Both the position numbers and the translations under genes were made by a program. The notes beneath the pieces are model-generated. The model had not been told where the DNA came from, ran no database searches, and saw only the letters and a list, made by a program, of their open reading frames with translations. A stretch of DNA of 64,000 nucleotides from JAJRTE01 sp964418585. Its GTDB lineage: Bacteria; Myxococcota_A; UBA796; JAJRTE01. Numbering within the stretch: the first letter of the stretch is position 1; the number at the start of each line of letters is the position of its first letter. Positions 36,619 through 44,304 of this stretch are shown here, in pieces. The stretch spans positions 1 to 64,000 of the forward strand of contig CAYQMG010000054.1 of assembly GCA_964418585.1 (NCBI GenBank), in the 5' to 3' direction.

Positions 36619-37107
36619 TCAGGATCGAGGCGTCTTCCAGTCGTCCTCGGCCTCGATCCCGTCGGGCTCCCAGGTCCAGATGATCTTGCGGTAGGTGAAG
36701 CTCACGTCCTCCATGTGCTGGAACGGCTCGGACGCAGGGTCCAGGCAGTTGGGAATCCAGGGCTTGATCGACACGATGATCGCTTCCACGAGCCGGATGG
36801 TGTAGTAGTGTTCCTCGGTACCGGTGTTGTCGATCCGATAGAACTTCAGTGTCACGTCTTTCATTCGTTCGCCCGAGGTGAGCGCCTGAAAGAGCTTGGG
36901 CGAACTCTTGTCGAACACCTTCGTGATTTTGAGCGCGTTGTGAACCCGCTTGCCAGTGGGCTGTCCGCTCTGGGGGTCTCGAGGAATGTAGACCTCGTGC
37001 TCGAGCGCCTGAACGAGAATGGAATCCTCTCTCCCAACCTGATCCACGGACCCGGCGATCGGACCCTGGTTCTCGCCTTCCAGCCAAAGGTGGCTCACCA
37101 TCGCCAT
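36619..37107 (-). CDS. hcp: T6SS tube protein Hcp
   Basis: A 162-residue Hcp, the hexameric ring that stacks into the inner tube and is ejected. Family features are IAGSVDQVGREDSILVQALE, KITKVFDKSSPKLFQALTSG and YYTIRLVEAIIVSIKPWIPN. It lies between tssC and tssE, with 213 bases of stem-loop-rich spacer after it. GGAGGAAAATACC precedes the ATG. Length is typical. Confidence 0.95.
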   Translation of the reverse strand: MAMVSHLWLEGENQGPIAGSVDQVGREDSILVQALEHEVYIPRDPQSGQPTGKRVHNALKITKVFDKSSPKLFQALTSGERMKDVTLKFYRIDNTGTEEHYYTIRLVEAIIVSIKPWIPNCLDPASEPFQHMEDVSFTYRKIIWTWEPDGIEAEDDWKTPRS

Positions 37108-37188
37108 GGTATTTTCCTCCGTTCGTCCTCGTCATTCAGGCGGACGAGGTTCGCCTTCCCAGGCCAATCCCGGGTTGGTCAGGTCCGC

Positions 37189-38658
37189 CTATTTCTCCAA
37201 CTTCCCGACCAACGACAGCGTGAAGTTGGCTCCCATGTACTTGAAATGGGGACGGACCTTCAGATCCACCTTGTACCAACCAGGCTCGCCCTCTACCTCC
37301 GAAACCACAATCTGCGCTTCCCGCAGTGGACGTCGGCTCCGCACGCCGGCCGATGCGCCATCGTGTCCGGCGACATACTGCTTTATCCAGTTCTCCAGCT
37401 CTTTCTGCAGGTCTGTTCTCTCCTTCCAGCTTCCGATGTTCTCCCGCTGGATCACCTTGATGTAGTGCGCCAGCCGGGAAATGATGAACATGTAGGGGAG
37501 CTGAGTCCCCAACTTGAAATTCGTTTCCGCTTCCTTCGCCGCACTGTCGGTCCCAAAGAACTTGGGCCGCTGCACCGAATTCGCGGTGAAGAAACAGGCG
37601 TTGTCACTCCCCTTGCGCACGGTCAGGGGAATGAACCCCTCCTCGGCCAGTTGGTAGTCGAGCCGCTCGGGAATCAGTATCTCTGTCGGTATCTTCGCCT
37701 CGATAGACCCCATGGACTCGAACGTGTGCACAGGGAGATCGTCCACCGCCCCGCCGGACCGCGGTCCGATGATGTTGGGACACCATCCGTACCGGGCGAA
37801 GCTGTCGGTCAGACGCGTCGCAAAGGCAAACGCCGTGTTCCCCCAAAGGTAGTTCTCCTGAACGTGCCCATCCGGTCGCGCCGCCCGCACGTCCTCCTGG
37901 TAGTCGAACGCACGGACCGGGTTCCCGGACCCGTAGGGCAGACGCAGCAAAAATCGAGGCATGGTCAACCCGACGTACCGCGCATCCTCTGAATCCCGGA
38001 ACGCCCGCCACTTGGTGTACTCCGGCCCCTCGAACAGGTCCTTCAACTCCCCGACGCGATGCAACTCCTCGAACCGCTCCACGTTGAACATCCCCGGAGA
38101 CGCTGCGGCAATGAACGGCGCGTGGGCCATCGCCGCCACCGAGGCAATGTTCTGAAGCAACTGAATGTCACGCGGCCGGTGCGAAAACTCGTAGTTCCCA
38201 ATCAGTGCACCATAGGGCTCACCACCAAACACGCCATACTCGTTCGTGTACACGTGCCGGTAGAGCCCCGACCGCACGATCTCGGGCGCATCCTCGAAGT
38301 CTTCTTCCAGTTGCTCCTTCGACACATCCAGCATGTCCACGCGGATGTTCGCCCGGAAATCCGTCCGATCCACCAGAAGCTTCAGCCCCCGCCACGCAGA
38401 CTCCAGTTTCTGAAACTTCTCATGGTGCAGAATCTCGTCCAGTTGCCTGCTGATACGCCGATCGATCTCCCCGATCATCTCGTCGACCAGAGACTTGTCC
38501 ACACGCTCCACCTGCTTGTACCGATCGACGATATCTTCAAGCAGCGTCGAAATACCGGCCCGGTAAACGCGCTTCACCTCCGGCGAACTGGCTCGAGTCT
38601 CCTCGAGCAACTCCTCGAGCAACGTGCTCCCACCCTGTGCCTGTGTTCCTTCAGTCAT
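37189..38658 (-). CDS. tssC: T6SS sheath protein TssC
   Basis: A 489-residue TssC (VipB), the large subunit of the contractile sheath. Family regions: KLESAWRGLKLLVDRTDFRA, YGVFGGEPYGALIGNYEFSH, FVPQ-type core replaced by FARYGWCPNIIGPRSGGAV, and a C-terminal NWIKQYVAGHDGASAGVRSR. The ATG at 38658 has GGAGG eight bases upstream and is preferred to a GTG two codons earlier. It follows tssB by 43 bases and pairs with it. Confidence 0.95.
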   Translation of the reverse strand: MTEGTQAQGGSTLLEELLEETRASSPEVKRVYRAGISTLLEDIVDRYKQVERVDKSLVDEMIGEIDRRISRQLDEILHHEKFQKLESAWRGLKLLVDRTDFRANIRVDMLDVSKEQLEEDFEDAPEIVRSGLYRHVYTNEYGVFGGEPYGALIGNYEFSHRPRDIQLLQNIASVAAMAHAPFIAAASPGMFNVERFEELHRVGELKDLFEGPEYTKWRAFRDSEDARYVGLTMPRFLLRLPYGSGNPVRAFDYQEDVRAARPDGHVQENYLWGNTAFAFATRLTDSFARYGWCPNIIGPRSGGAVDDLPVHTFESMGSIEAKIPTEILIPERLDYQLAEEGFIPLTVRKGSDNACFFTANSVQRPKFFGTDSAAKEAETNFKLGTQLPYMFIISRLAHYIKVIQRENIGSWKERTDLQKELENWIKQYVAGHDGASAGVRSRRPLREAQIVVSEVEGEPGWYKVDLKVRPHFKYMGANFTLSLVGKLEK

Positions 38659-38701
38659 GGACACCCCTCCTCTGGGACTCCGGCCTTGGGCCGAGAAACG
38701 G

Positions 38702-39199
38702 CTAGTCTTCCTTGGAGGACAACCCGAGTTCGTCGAGCACCTGCTGGAACCGCGCTTCGTCCTTCAAGATCGCCATGAGTTTCCTCCTGAAGTTGGGCAC
38801 GCTGCTCAGAGGCCCCTTCAGGGCGGCGAGCGCCTCCCTCATCTCCAACAACTCGGCCAATGCCGGCACCTGGCGCGCCACCTGTTCCGGCTCCAGATCT
38901 CGAAGCCCTTCCACCTTCAGTTCCACGGGCAAATCCCCTGCGTCCTCCTCTTCCGAAAGCCTGTTGGGCACGGAAAAGCTCAAGGTGATGCCCTGCTCCC
39001 GCATCACGGCGTCGAAGTTGTCCTTGTTCACACTGACCGGCTTCTTTTCCTCGAGGGGCGTATCGTCGGCTTTCTGCGTGAAGTCGCCCAGAACCATGAG
39101 CCGGAAAGGAAGCTCTTTCTCTTCCTGGGCGTCGCCGGTCGTCGTCTTGTAGGTGATGTTTACACGTTCTTTGGGTGCTACACTGCCATCGCTTCCCAT
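38702..39199 (-). CDS. tssB: T6SS sheath protein TssB
   Basis: A 165-residue TssB (VipA), the small sheath subunit. It shows VNITYKTTTGDAQEEKELPF, FRLMVLGDFTQKADDTPLEE and NFRRKLMAILKDEARFQQVL. The ATG at 39199 has GGAGG six bases upstream; a longer in-frame start is rejected. The segment just upstream (39200-39300) is notably AT-rich compared with its surroundings. Confidence 0.94.
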   Translation of the reverse strand: MGSDGSVAPKERVNITYKTTTGDAQEEKELPFRLMVLGDFTQKADDTPLEEKKPVSVNKDNFDAVMREQGITLSFSVPNRLSEEEDAGDLPVELKVEGLRDLEPEQVARQVPALAELLEMREALAALKGPLSSVPNFRRKLMAILKDEARFQQVLDELGLSSKED

Positions 39200-39249
39200 A
39201 TTCGACCTCCGAATAATATACGGTTTGTCTCTTCTTGCCAACACATTTT

Positions 39250-41193
39250 TCAGTTCTTGTCAAATTTTATCGCTGTTGCGATGTCTATCCTCGCCAACCT
39301 GTCAAGAAGGGCCTGAACTTCTGGATCGGGCGTACCCGACCCCTTCCCTCCACGCCCCCCCCGCGCCAGACAGGCCTCCAGCCTCGTCGCCAACAATTCG
39401 GCCATAAGGGGTCGATCCCACTCCTCCAGCCGATGCCGGATCGCCACCGTGTCCAGGGCCTCCAGCAACTTGGAAGCACTCGTGGCCCAGCCCAGCTCCA
39501 GGGCGATACGCGCCAGGTCGAGGTGCCCTCGGAATCGATCCTTTCCGTAAGGCAACGCATCCACTCGAGCCTGGAGCAGGGACACGGCGTCCTCCCCCCT
39601 TCCCGCCTGCACCAGGGCTCGAGCTTCCTTCAGGGTCTCGTTCCATGAACCCGCTCCGGCACTGCTCTCCCCCCGGGGCTCGAGTCCGGAAGGCCGACCC
39701 GAAGAGGGGGGCCCCGACCGGGGACTTCCGGTCCGCCCCGCGCGCGCCAGCCACCGCCGGGTCTGGTCCCCCACGAACGGTGTCCCATCCCGAAACTGAA
39801 GGGTGTCCACCCCGGGAAGACGCGAAACGAACCACCGCGTATTCGCCTGAATGACCTCGGCCGCAAGTCCGTAGGGCTCGCCCAGCGCCTGAAGGGCCCG
39901 CCACGACCACCATTGCAAGTCGAGCCACAACGGCAGGCTCATGAAACGAGACTCGGCCATCTCCAGAACCCCGCTCATGTCCCCCGCCTCAAACGCCCGC
40001 TCCAGATGCTGAACCTCCCCGGAAGCGGGAGGGGCTATCCGGGTTTTCCCCTCCTTGGCGGGCGGAAGTCGCACGAACTGGGCCCACACCAACGCTCGAG
40101 ACACCTGATAGGACACTGGAGAACCGGGCACAGATCGACGGATCGCCTCCGTCAGCGGCGCCACTTGCCGCGCCACCTGCTTGAGACGCCGCTCCACTTC
40201 CTCGTCCAAATCCTGACCCGCCGCTCGAGTCGACGCAGACGACACGGACGGCGCAGACCCCTTCCGATCCCGCCCCGTCGACCCGCTCCCCGCTTCCCTG
40301 GCCCGACCACCGGCTCGCTCCCCCTCCCGCGCTCGACCCGGGCCGGTTCGCGGCACCGGCTTCTCGGCCTCCCTCCGCTCGCCCCCCCCGCCACCAGGGC
40401 CGCTCTCCTCGGTCCCTCCACCACGCCCGCCTTCACGCTGCGGCGTACTCTCGCCCTCCCCTTCCCCGCTCATCGCCCCCGATGACACCTGCGACTCGGC
40501 CCGCTCAACACCTCGAGCCCCCGAATCAGCGCCATCGGCCCCCGCCTCCCGCGCAGCAGGCTTCTCCCCACTCCTCGACAGCCCGGAAGAAGCCGCCTTG
40601 CGCTCCGCCGCGGCCTTCTGCTCCAACACCCGCAACATGTCTCCAAGCAGACGCCGCGCATTGGCCCCGGTCGGCGGTGAATCCGCCACGACCGCGCGAA
40701 TGGCCTCGGAACAACGGTTCAAGAGATCGGCGCAGGCTCGAGCCTCCTCGAACTGCGACAGGGCAGGCGGTTCGCGGCGAATCGCGCCGTGCAGCCACTC
40801 GAAAAACCAACTCAACACACCCACTCGAGCCCGAAGACGCCGCCGGGGTGGAAACAGTATGTCCCAGTAGCGCTCGAGAAAGGTCGCAAGCACCTCCAGG
40901 CTGTCGCGTAGTCCGGCATAACCACCGGTCTCGAAGGAGGCCACCGCCACGTACACGGCCACTCGAAGGTCCTTGGAACGCTTCGCCAGGAGGTGAGTCC
41001 CCCGGTCCAACACCATCCCCCAGTCAGGCGGTGCGGACCGGTGCGGATTGTTGATGTCGTTGATCTCCTCACGTATCGCGTCGTAGTCCGGGTCCCCGCG
41101 AAGGTACTCCCCCGCGGGCGACTCGGCCGAAATGGGCTCAGCCGCCGACCGTACCCAGTCGGGAACCGACGTTTTTCTCCCACTATCGTCCAT
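39250..41193 (-). CDS. tssA: T6SS assembly protein TssA (ImpA/VasJ type)
   Basis: A 647-residue TssA, the cap that starts tail assembly and tracks sheath growth. The N-terminal ImpA domain (1-180) has YLRGDPDYDAIREEINDI and FETGGYAGLRDSLEVLATFL. A long Ser/Gly/Arg/Glu-rich linker of low complexity spans about 190-330. The C-terminal VasJ-type domain (about 340-640) includes RALVWAQFVRLPPAKEG and LWLDLQWWSWRALQALG. The ATG at 41193 has GGAGAGG five bases upstream; earlier ATGs are weaker. Nine CTCGAG palindromes fall in this gene. Confidence 0.88.
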   Translation of the reverse strand: MDDSGRKTSVPDWVRSAAEPISAESPAGEYLRGDPDYDAIREEINDINNPHRSAPPDWGMVLDRGTHLLAKRSKDLRVAVYVAVASFETGGYAGLRDSLEVLATFLERYWDILFPPRRRLRARVGVLSWFFEWLHGAIRREPPALSQFEEARACADLLNRCSEAIRAVVADSPPTGANARRLLGDMLRVLEQKAAAERKAASSGLSRSGEKPAAREAGADGADSGARGVERAESQVSSGAMSGEGEGESTPQREGGRGGGTEESGPGGGGGERREAEKPVPRTGPGRAREGERAGGRAREAGSGSTGRDRKGSAPSVSSASTRAAGQDLDEEVERRLKQVARQVAPLTEAIRRSVPGSPVSYQVSRALVWAQFVRLPPAKEGKTRIAPPASGEVQHLERAFEAGDMSGVLEMAESRFMSLPLWLDLQWWSWRALQALGEPYGLAAEVIQANTRWFVSRLPGVDTLQFRDGTPFVGDQTRRWLARAGRTGSPRSGPPSSGRPSGLEPRGESSAGAGSWNETLKEARALVQAGRGEDAVSLLQARVDALPYGKDRFRGHLDLARIALELGWATSASKLLEALDTVAIRHRLEEWDRPLMAELLATRLEACLARGGRGGKGSGTPDPEVQALLDRLARIDIATAIKFDKN

Positions 41194-41226
41194 CGATGCC
41201 TCTCCAGCCATCGGTGAAATCATCAT

Positions 41227-42447
41227 TCAGAATGCGTATCCAACCATTATGGTAACCCCCGCAAGGGGCGTTCCCGACCAGCCGGTCACCCCGCCCGGCC
41301 CCACACCCGCCAGGAGAGCAAACCCTCCTTCCAACGCCAGCATCGCGGTCATCCAGTTGGAACGATGGTAGAATTCGGCCCGGGCCGACACGTGGCCGCC
41401 CACCGAAGGCATGAGGTAGAGTCGCGACGCTTCCTCGCCCTCCGAGGACCAGAGCACCAGGTCGTAAGGGGCATAGAGGCCCCCGACCAGAATGCCCAGG
41501 CCCGGTCTCCCGACGCGCCAGACGCCTTCACCTCCAGGCGTCCACACCACGAGTCCGCCCACTCGAGCCATGGGAGCGCCCAAGGCTTCCCCCGCCTGCT
41601 CCTCGTAGAGGGTTCCCACATCCGAGGCCATGCGACCGGGGTACACGCCGAGGAACCCGCCCAGTCGGACACGATCCCGGGCGGCGCCCACCGCCACGTT
41701 CACCCCCATCTCTCCTCGAGACACGTCCATGTGCGGGGCAGGAAAGAACAGAAATTCGCCCGACACTTCAACACTCCGGTCCCAGGAGAAGACCTCACGC
41801 GGGGCCGTGATGACAAGCGGAACACCACCCGCCCGGAAATCCTGGATGTTCCCATAGAAACTGTTGTCCCCCACCTGAAACTGCACAATGTGCCGTCCAG
41901 GCCGAATGAAGTGCTGCTCGCCGGGAGACGCCACAAAGCTCTGACCATCCACGTACACCAATCCGTACCTGTCTCCGGTCACCACCTCGAAAAGAGCCGG
42001 AGCCGACTGGACCAGCACCTTGGCCTTGGCCACTCGATATGCCTTGTACAGCACAGGGTTTTCTCGAGGCGGCACCAATCCCACGTCCCACTCGAACATC
42101 CGGTAGGCCGCCACCACGTCCTCAAGCAGGCCCTCCACTTCATCCCGCCGCCCCAGGTGCCAGGCCGTCACCGCGTCGAGAAAGAACTTCTGCGCCAGCC
42201 ATCGCCCCACCACGGGAACCTCCGTGCAGGTCAGCAGACCTTCCAGCCGCTCCAGGAACACCTCGGCCGTCTCGTAATCCCCATCCATGACCAGCTTGCG
42301 CACAAAGCCGAACTGGCTGTCCAACTCCGTCCGCGTCGTCGTCCTGGGACACGGCCGCCCCCCCCACGCCGTCCCAGGCACCCCCCAAACCAACACCAGC
42401 CAAATGATGAACATGCGGGCAATCCACCCCGCGCGCCTTCGCTTCAT
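41227..42447 (-). CDS. predicted secreted/outer-membrane protein heading the T6SS operon
   Basis: A 406-residue protein with a signal peptide (MFIIWLVLVWGVPGTAWG). Residues 40-150 are helical and TPR-like (DGDYETAEVFLERLEGLLTC). About 165-200 is PEGA-like (YVDGQSFVASPGEQHFIRPG), and the last about 180 residues alternate in strand pattern and end in Phe (VTIMVGYAF), as in outer-membrane barrels. It is the first gene of the T6SS operon, 33 bases before tssA, behind a good promoter at 42517-42545. No T6SS family matches it by eye. It may anchor or gate the apparatus at the outer membrane in a system that lacks TssJ/L/M here; this is inference. Confidence 0.6.
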   Translation of the reverse strand: MKRRRAGWIARMFIIWLVLVWGVPGTAWGGRPCPRTTTRTELDSQFGFVRKLVMDGDYETAEVFLERLEGLLTCTEVPVVGRWLAQKFFLDAVTAWHLGRRDEVEGLLEDVVAAYRMFEWDVGLVPPRENPVLYKAYRVAKAKVLVQSAPALFEVVTGDRYGLVYVDGQSFVASPGEQHFIRPGRHIVQFQVGDNSFYGNIQDFRAGGVPLVITAPREVFSWDRSVEVSGEFLFFPAPHMDVSRGEMGVNVAVGAARDRVRLGGFLGVYPGRMASDVGTLYEEQAGEALGAPMARVGGLVVWTPGGEGVWRVGRPGLGILVGGLYAPYDLVLWSSEGEEASRLYLMPSVGGHVSARAEFYHRSNWMTAMLALEGGFALLAGVGPGGVTGWSGTPLAGVTIMVGYAF

Positions 42448-42773
42448 GACGCCAAACCCCGCACCAGTGTGTATTCGTTGTCACTCCATTTCGACTTGCA
42501 ACCCAGGCAACTACCCATCCTAGCAACCACGTGTTTCGGAGTCAACGCAAAAAAATCGCTGGCCGCTTCATTCACCAACCAGGAGCAATGGTCCACCCCT
42601 TTGCTCCCCAGAACCCCACCGCCTCTTGCGGCGCCTCTCCGGCCTGGAACAAATCTGCTAATCAGTGTCCAAAAATATCCCGATAAAAAGTTACACTGGC
42701 GGAGGTCCCGGCCTGGAACGGTGGTCTGCGATGGCGGGACAGCAGCATTGAACTCCTGCGCGGGTACTCGAAC
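42448..42773. other. divergent intergenic region between T6SS operon and matrixin gene
   Basis: A 326-base gap between divergent genes. It contains the minus-strand T6SS promoter and an AT-rich block near 42665-42695. Nothing else coding is seen. Confidence 0.6.
42517..42545 (-). promoter_or_regulatory. promoter candidate for T6SS operon
   Basis: On the minus strand TTGACT (42540-42545) is 17 bases from TAGGAT (42517-42522). This leaves about 65 bases of leader before the start at 42447. Confidence 0.55.
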
Positions 42774-43589
42774 ATGAAACGACTCACCTGCTTTCTCCTG
42801 GCGTTCCTTGCGACGGCGAGTTTCTCGTTCGAGGCGGAGGCCTACTCGGTGCTCACGACTTCCGACGGGCGGGAGGTGCGCTGGCGTCAGCCGGTGGTCT
42901 ACTACTACATCAATCCTGATGGCTTTGAGGACTTCGAGGTCGAGGAATTGATCCGGGCCACGACGGCCTGCTTCGAGACCTGGATGGAGGTGCATGCCGG
43001 TCCGGAGTTCGTCTATGCGGGCACAATCGACGTCAAACAACCAGGTGACGATTGTTTTAACGTTATCTTTTTCGTCCAGGATCCGATGGAGTGGATGGAG
43101 ATGTTCCATCAGGAGGACGAGACGGCGATGGCGATGACCCGCACATACGTCGACCAGAGCGCCCGGATCGTGGGATTCGACCTTGCATTCAACGATGGTC
43201 ACTACGACTTCACGAACACCGACGATCTCAACGAAGTCGTGACCGACTACGCGAACACCTTGACCCACGAGATCGGACACGTGCTGGGCCTGGACCACTC
43301 GGATGTTCCCGAAGCGGTGATGTATCCGACCGCCCCCGAGGGCGAAATATCCAAGCGAACGCTCAGCGACGACGACCGTGCGGGACTCCGGTACCTGTAC
43401 CGGGATCCCATGCCCGAGCCTCGGTACGGATGTGGTGCGGTGGAGGATCCCTACTGCAGCGATCCCGGCATGTCGTGCCACCAAGGACTCGAGTCCCGGA
43501 GGCCTCCGCGCACGCCTTCTTCCCTCCTGTGGGCGCTCCCCGTGATCCTCGTGCGTCTACGCAGAAGCAGAATCCGCGCAAGCAGATGA
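42774..43589 (+). CDS. secreted matrixin-family metalloprotease
   Basis: A 271-residue protein with a signal peptide (LTCFLLAFLATASFSFEAEA) and a metzincin-type zinc site THEIGHVLGLDHSD with the Met-turn VMYPTAP about eight residues on, diagnostic of matrixins. The N-terminal part (VLTTSDGREVRWRQPVVYYY) is the usual prodomain-less opening of bacterial members. A short Cys-containing stretch (CGAVEDPYCSDPGMSC) leads to a C-terminal hydrophobic segment and a basic tail (SLLWALPVILVRLRRSRIRA), like a MYXO-CTERM sorting signal. It should act outside the cell or on its surface. The next gene lies 16 bases downstream and likely forms an operon with it. Confidence 0.87.
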   Translation: MKRLTCFLLAFLATASFSFEAEAYSVLTTSDGREVRWRQPVVYYYINPDGFEDFEVEELIRATTACFETWMEVHAGPEFVYAGTIDVKQPGDDCFNVIFFVQDPMEWMEMFHQEDETAMAMTRTYVDQSARIVGFDLAFNDGHYDFTNTDDLNEVVTDYANTLTHEIGHVLGLDHSDVPEAVMYPTAPEGEISKRTLSDDDRAGLRYLYRDPMPEPRYGCGAVEDPYCSDPGMSCHQGLESRRPPRTPSSLLWALPVILVRLRRSRIRASR

Positions 43590-43605
43590 TGAGGGAGGAA
43601 CATTC

Positions 43606-44196
43606 ATGTCACGCTGGGCCTGGATTGCAGGGGTGGCCGGGTTGTGGCTGGTTGCCGGCCTGGGAAACGAAGCTCGAGCATCGCTCGTGGATGAATGGCT
43701 ATCGATCCGCGAGTTGGTTGAGCGCTCCGATGGTATTTTCATCGGCGAAGTTCAGGACGGCCGAAGCCAGTGGGACGGCCGGTCCGGGGAAATCTGCACC
43801 CTGGTGACCCTCGAGGTGCAGTCGGAACTGAAAGGGCGAGCAGATTCGGACGGCACCATCCATCTGCGTGTCCCGGGTGGACGGGTGGGGAGTGTGATGG
43901 AGCGTGTGGTCGGAGCAGCCCGTTTTGCGCCTGGGGAGCATGTTCTGGTTTTTGCGGCCCGGGACCAGGAGGGATTTTACCGGGTGACCGGGATGGCCCA
44001 GGGCAAGTACACGATCCGGCAGGATTCTTACTCCGGTATCCAGTTTGCGGTGAGCGACGGCAGTGGACTTCGGCGGTTGGTGGCGGACGGGGACGGGAGC
44101 TACCGTGCGGAGGAGGCGTCGTCCCGCGAAGTACTTCTGACCGTTCTCATCCAGGCGATCGAGGAGCACACCCGTCCGGCGTTGGTGATGCGCTGA
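43606..44196 (+). CDS. secreted hypothetical protein, matrixin companion
   Basis: A 196-residue protein with a signal peptide (WIAGVAGLWLVAGLGNEARA). It has no recognised family. Core segments ELVERSDGIFIGEVQDGRSQ, TIHLRVPGGRVGSVMERVVG and FAPGEHVLVFAARD suggest a beta-rich fold. A close spacing of 16 bases to the matrixin gene and a GGGAGG site eight bases before its ATG point to co-expression; it could be an inhibitor, chaperone or partner of the protease. Confidence 0.65.
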   Translation: MSRWAWIAGVAGLWLVAGLGNEARASLVDEWLSIRELVERSDGIFIGEVQDGRSQWDGRSGEICTLVTLEVQSELKGRADSDGTIHLRVPGGRVGSVMERVVGAARFAPGEHVLVFAARDQEGFYRVTGMAQGKYTIRQDSYSGIQFAVSDGSGLRRLVADGDGSYRAEEASSREVLLTVLIQAIEEHTRPALVMR

Positions 44197-44230
44197 GGCG
44201 TGGAGCCGCCTGTCAGGCGATTTCGATGCA
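44197..44230 (+). terminator. weak terminator candidate after matrixin pair
   Basis: CGCCT-GTC-AGGCG (44207-44219) forms a small perfect hairpin followed by ATTTC. The stem is short and the T run weak. Confidence 0.25.
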
Positions 44231-44304
44231 CTGGTCCGTGTGTCTGTCCCGTCTTTCGGTGCCCTGGCGATCCTTCTCCAGGTTTTCTCCCCGATTTTTG
44301 CAGG

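Noticed and set aside
42600..42773. Sigma-54-like GG/GC elements before the matrixin gene
   Set aside because: GG-to-GC spacing is 9 or 11 bases at the best matches, and the one site with 10 has a poor -12 box.
42444..43484. 346-codon minus-strand frame across the matrixin gene
   Set aside because: Antisense to a gene with an intact zinc-protease motif.
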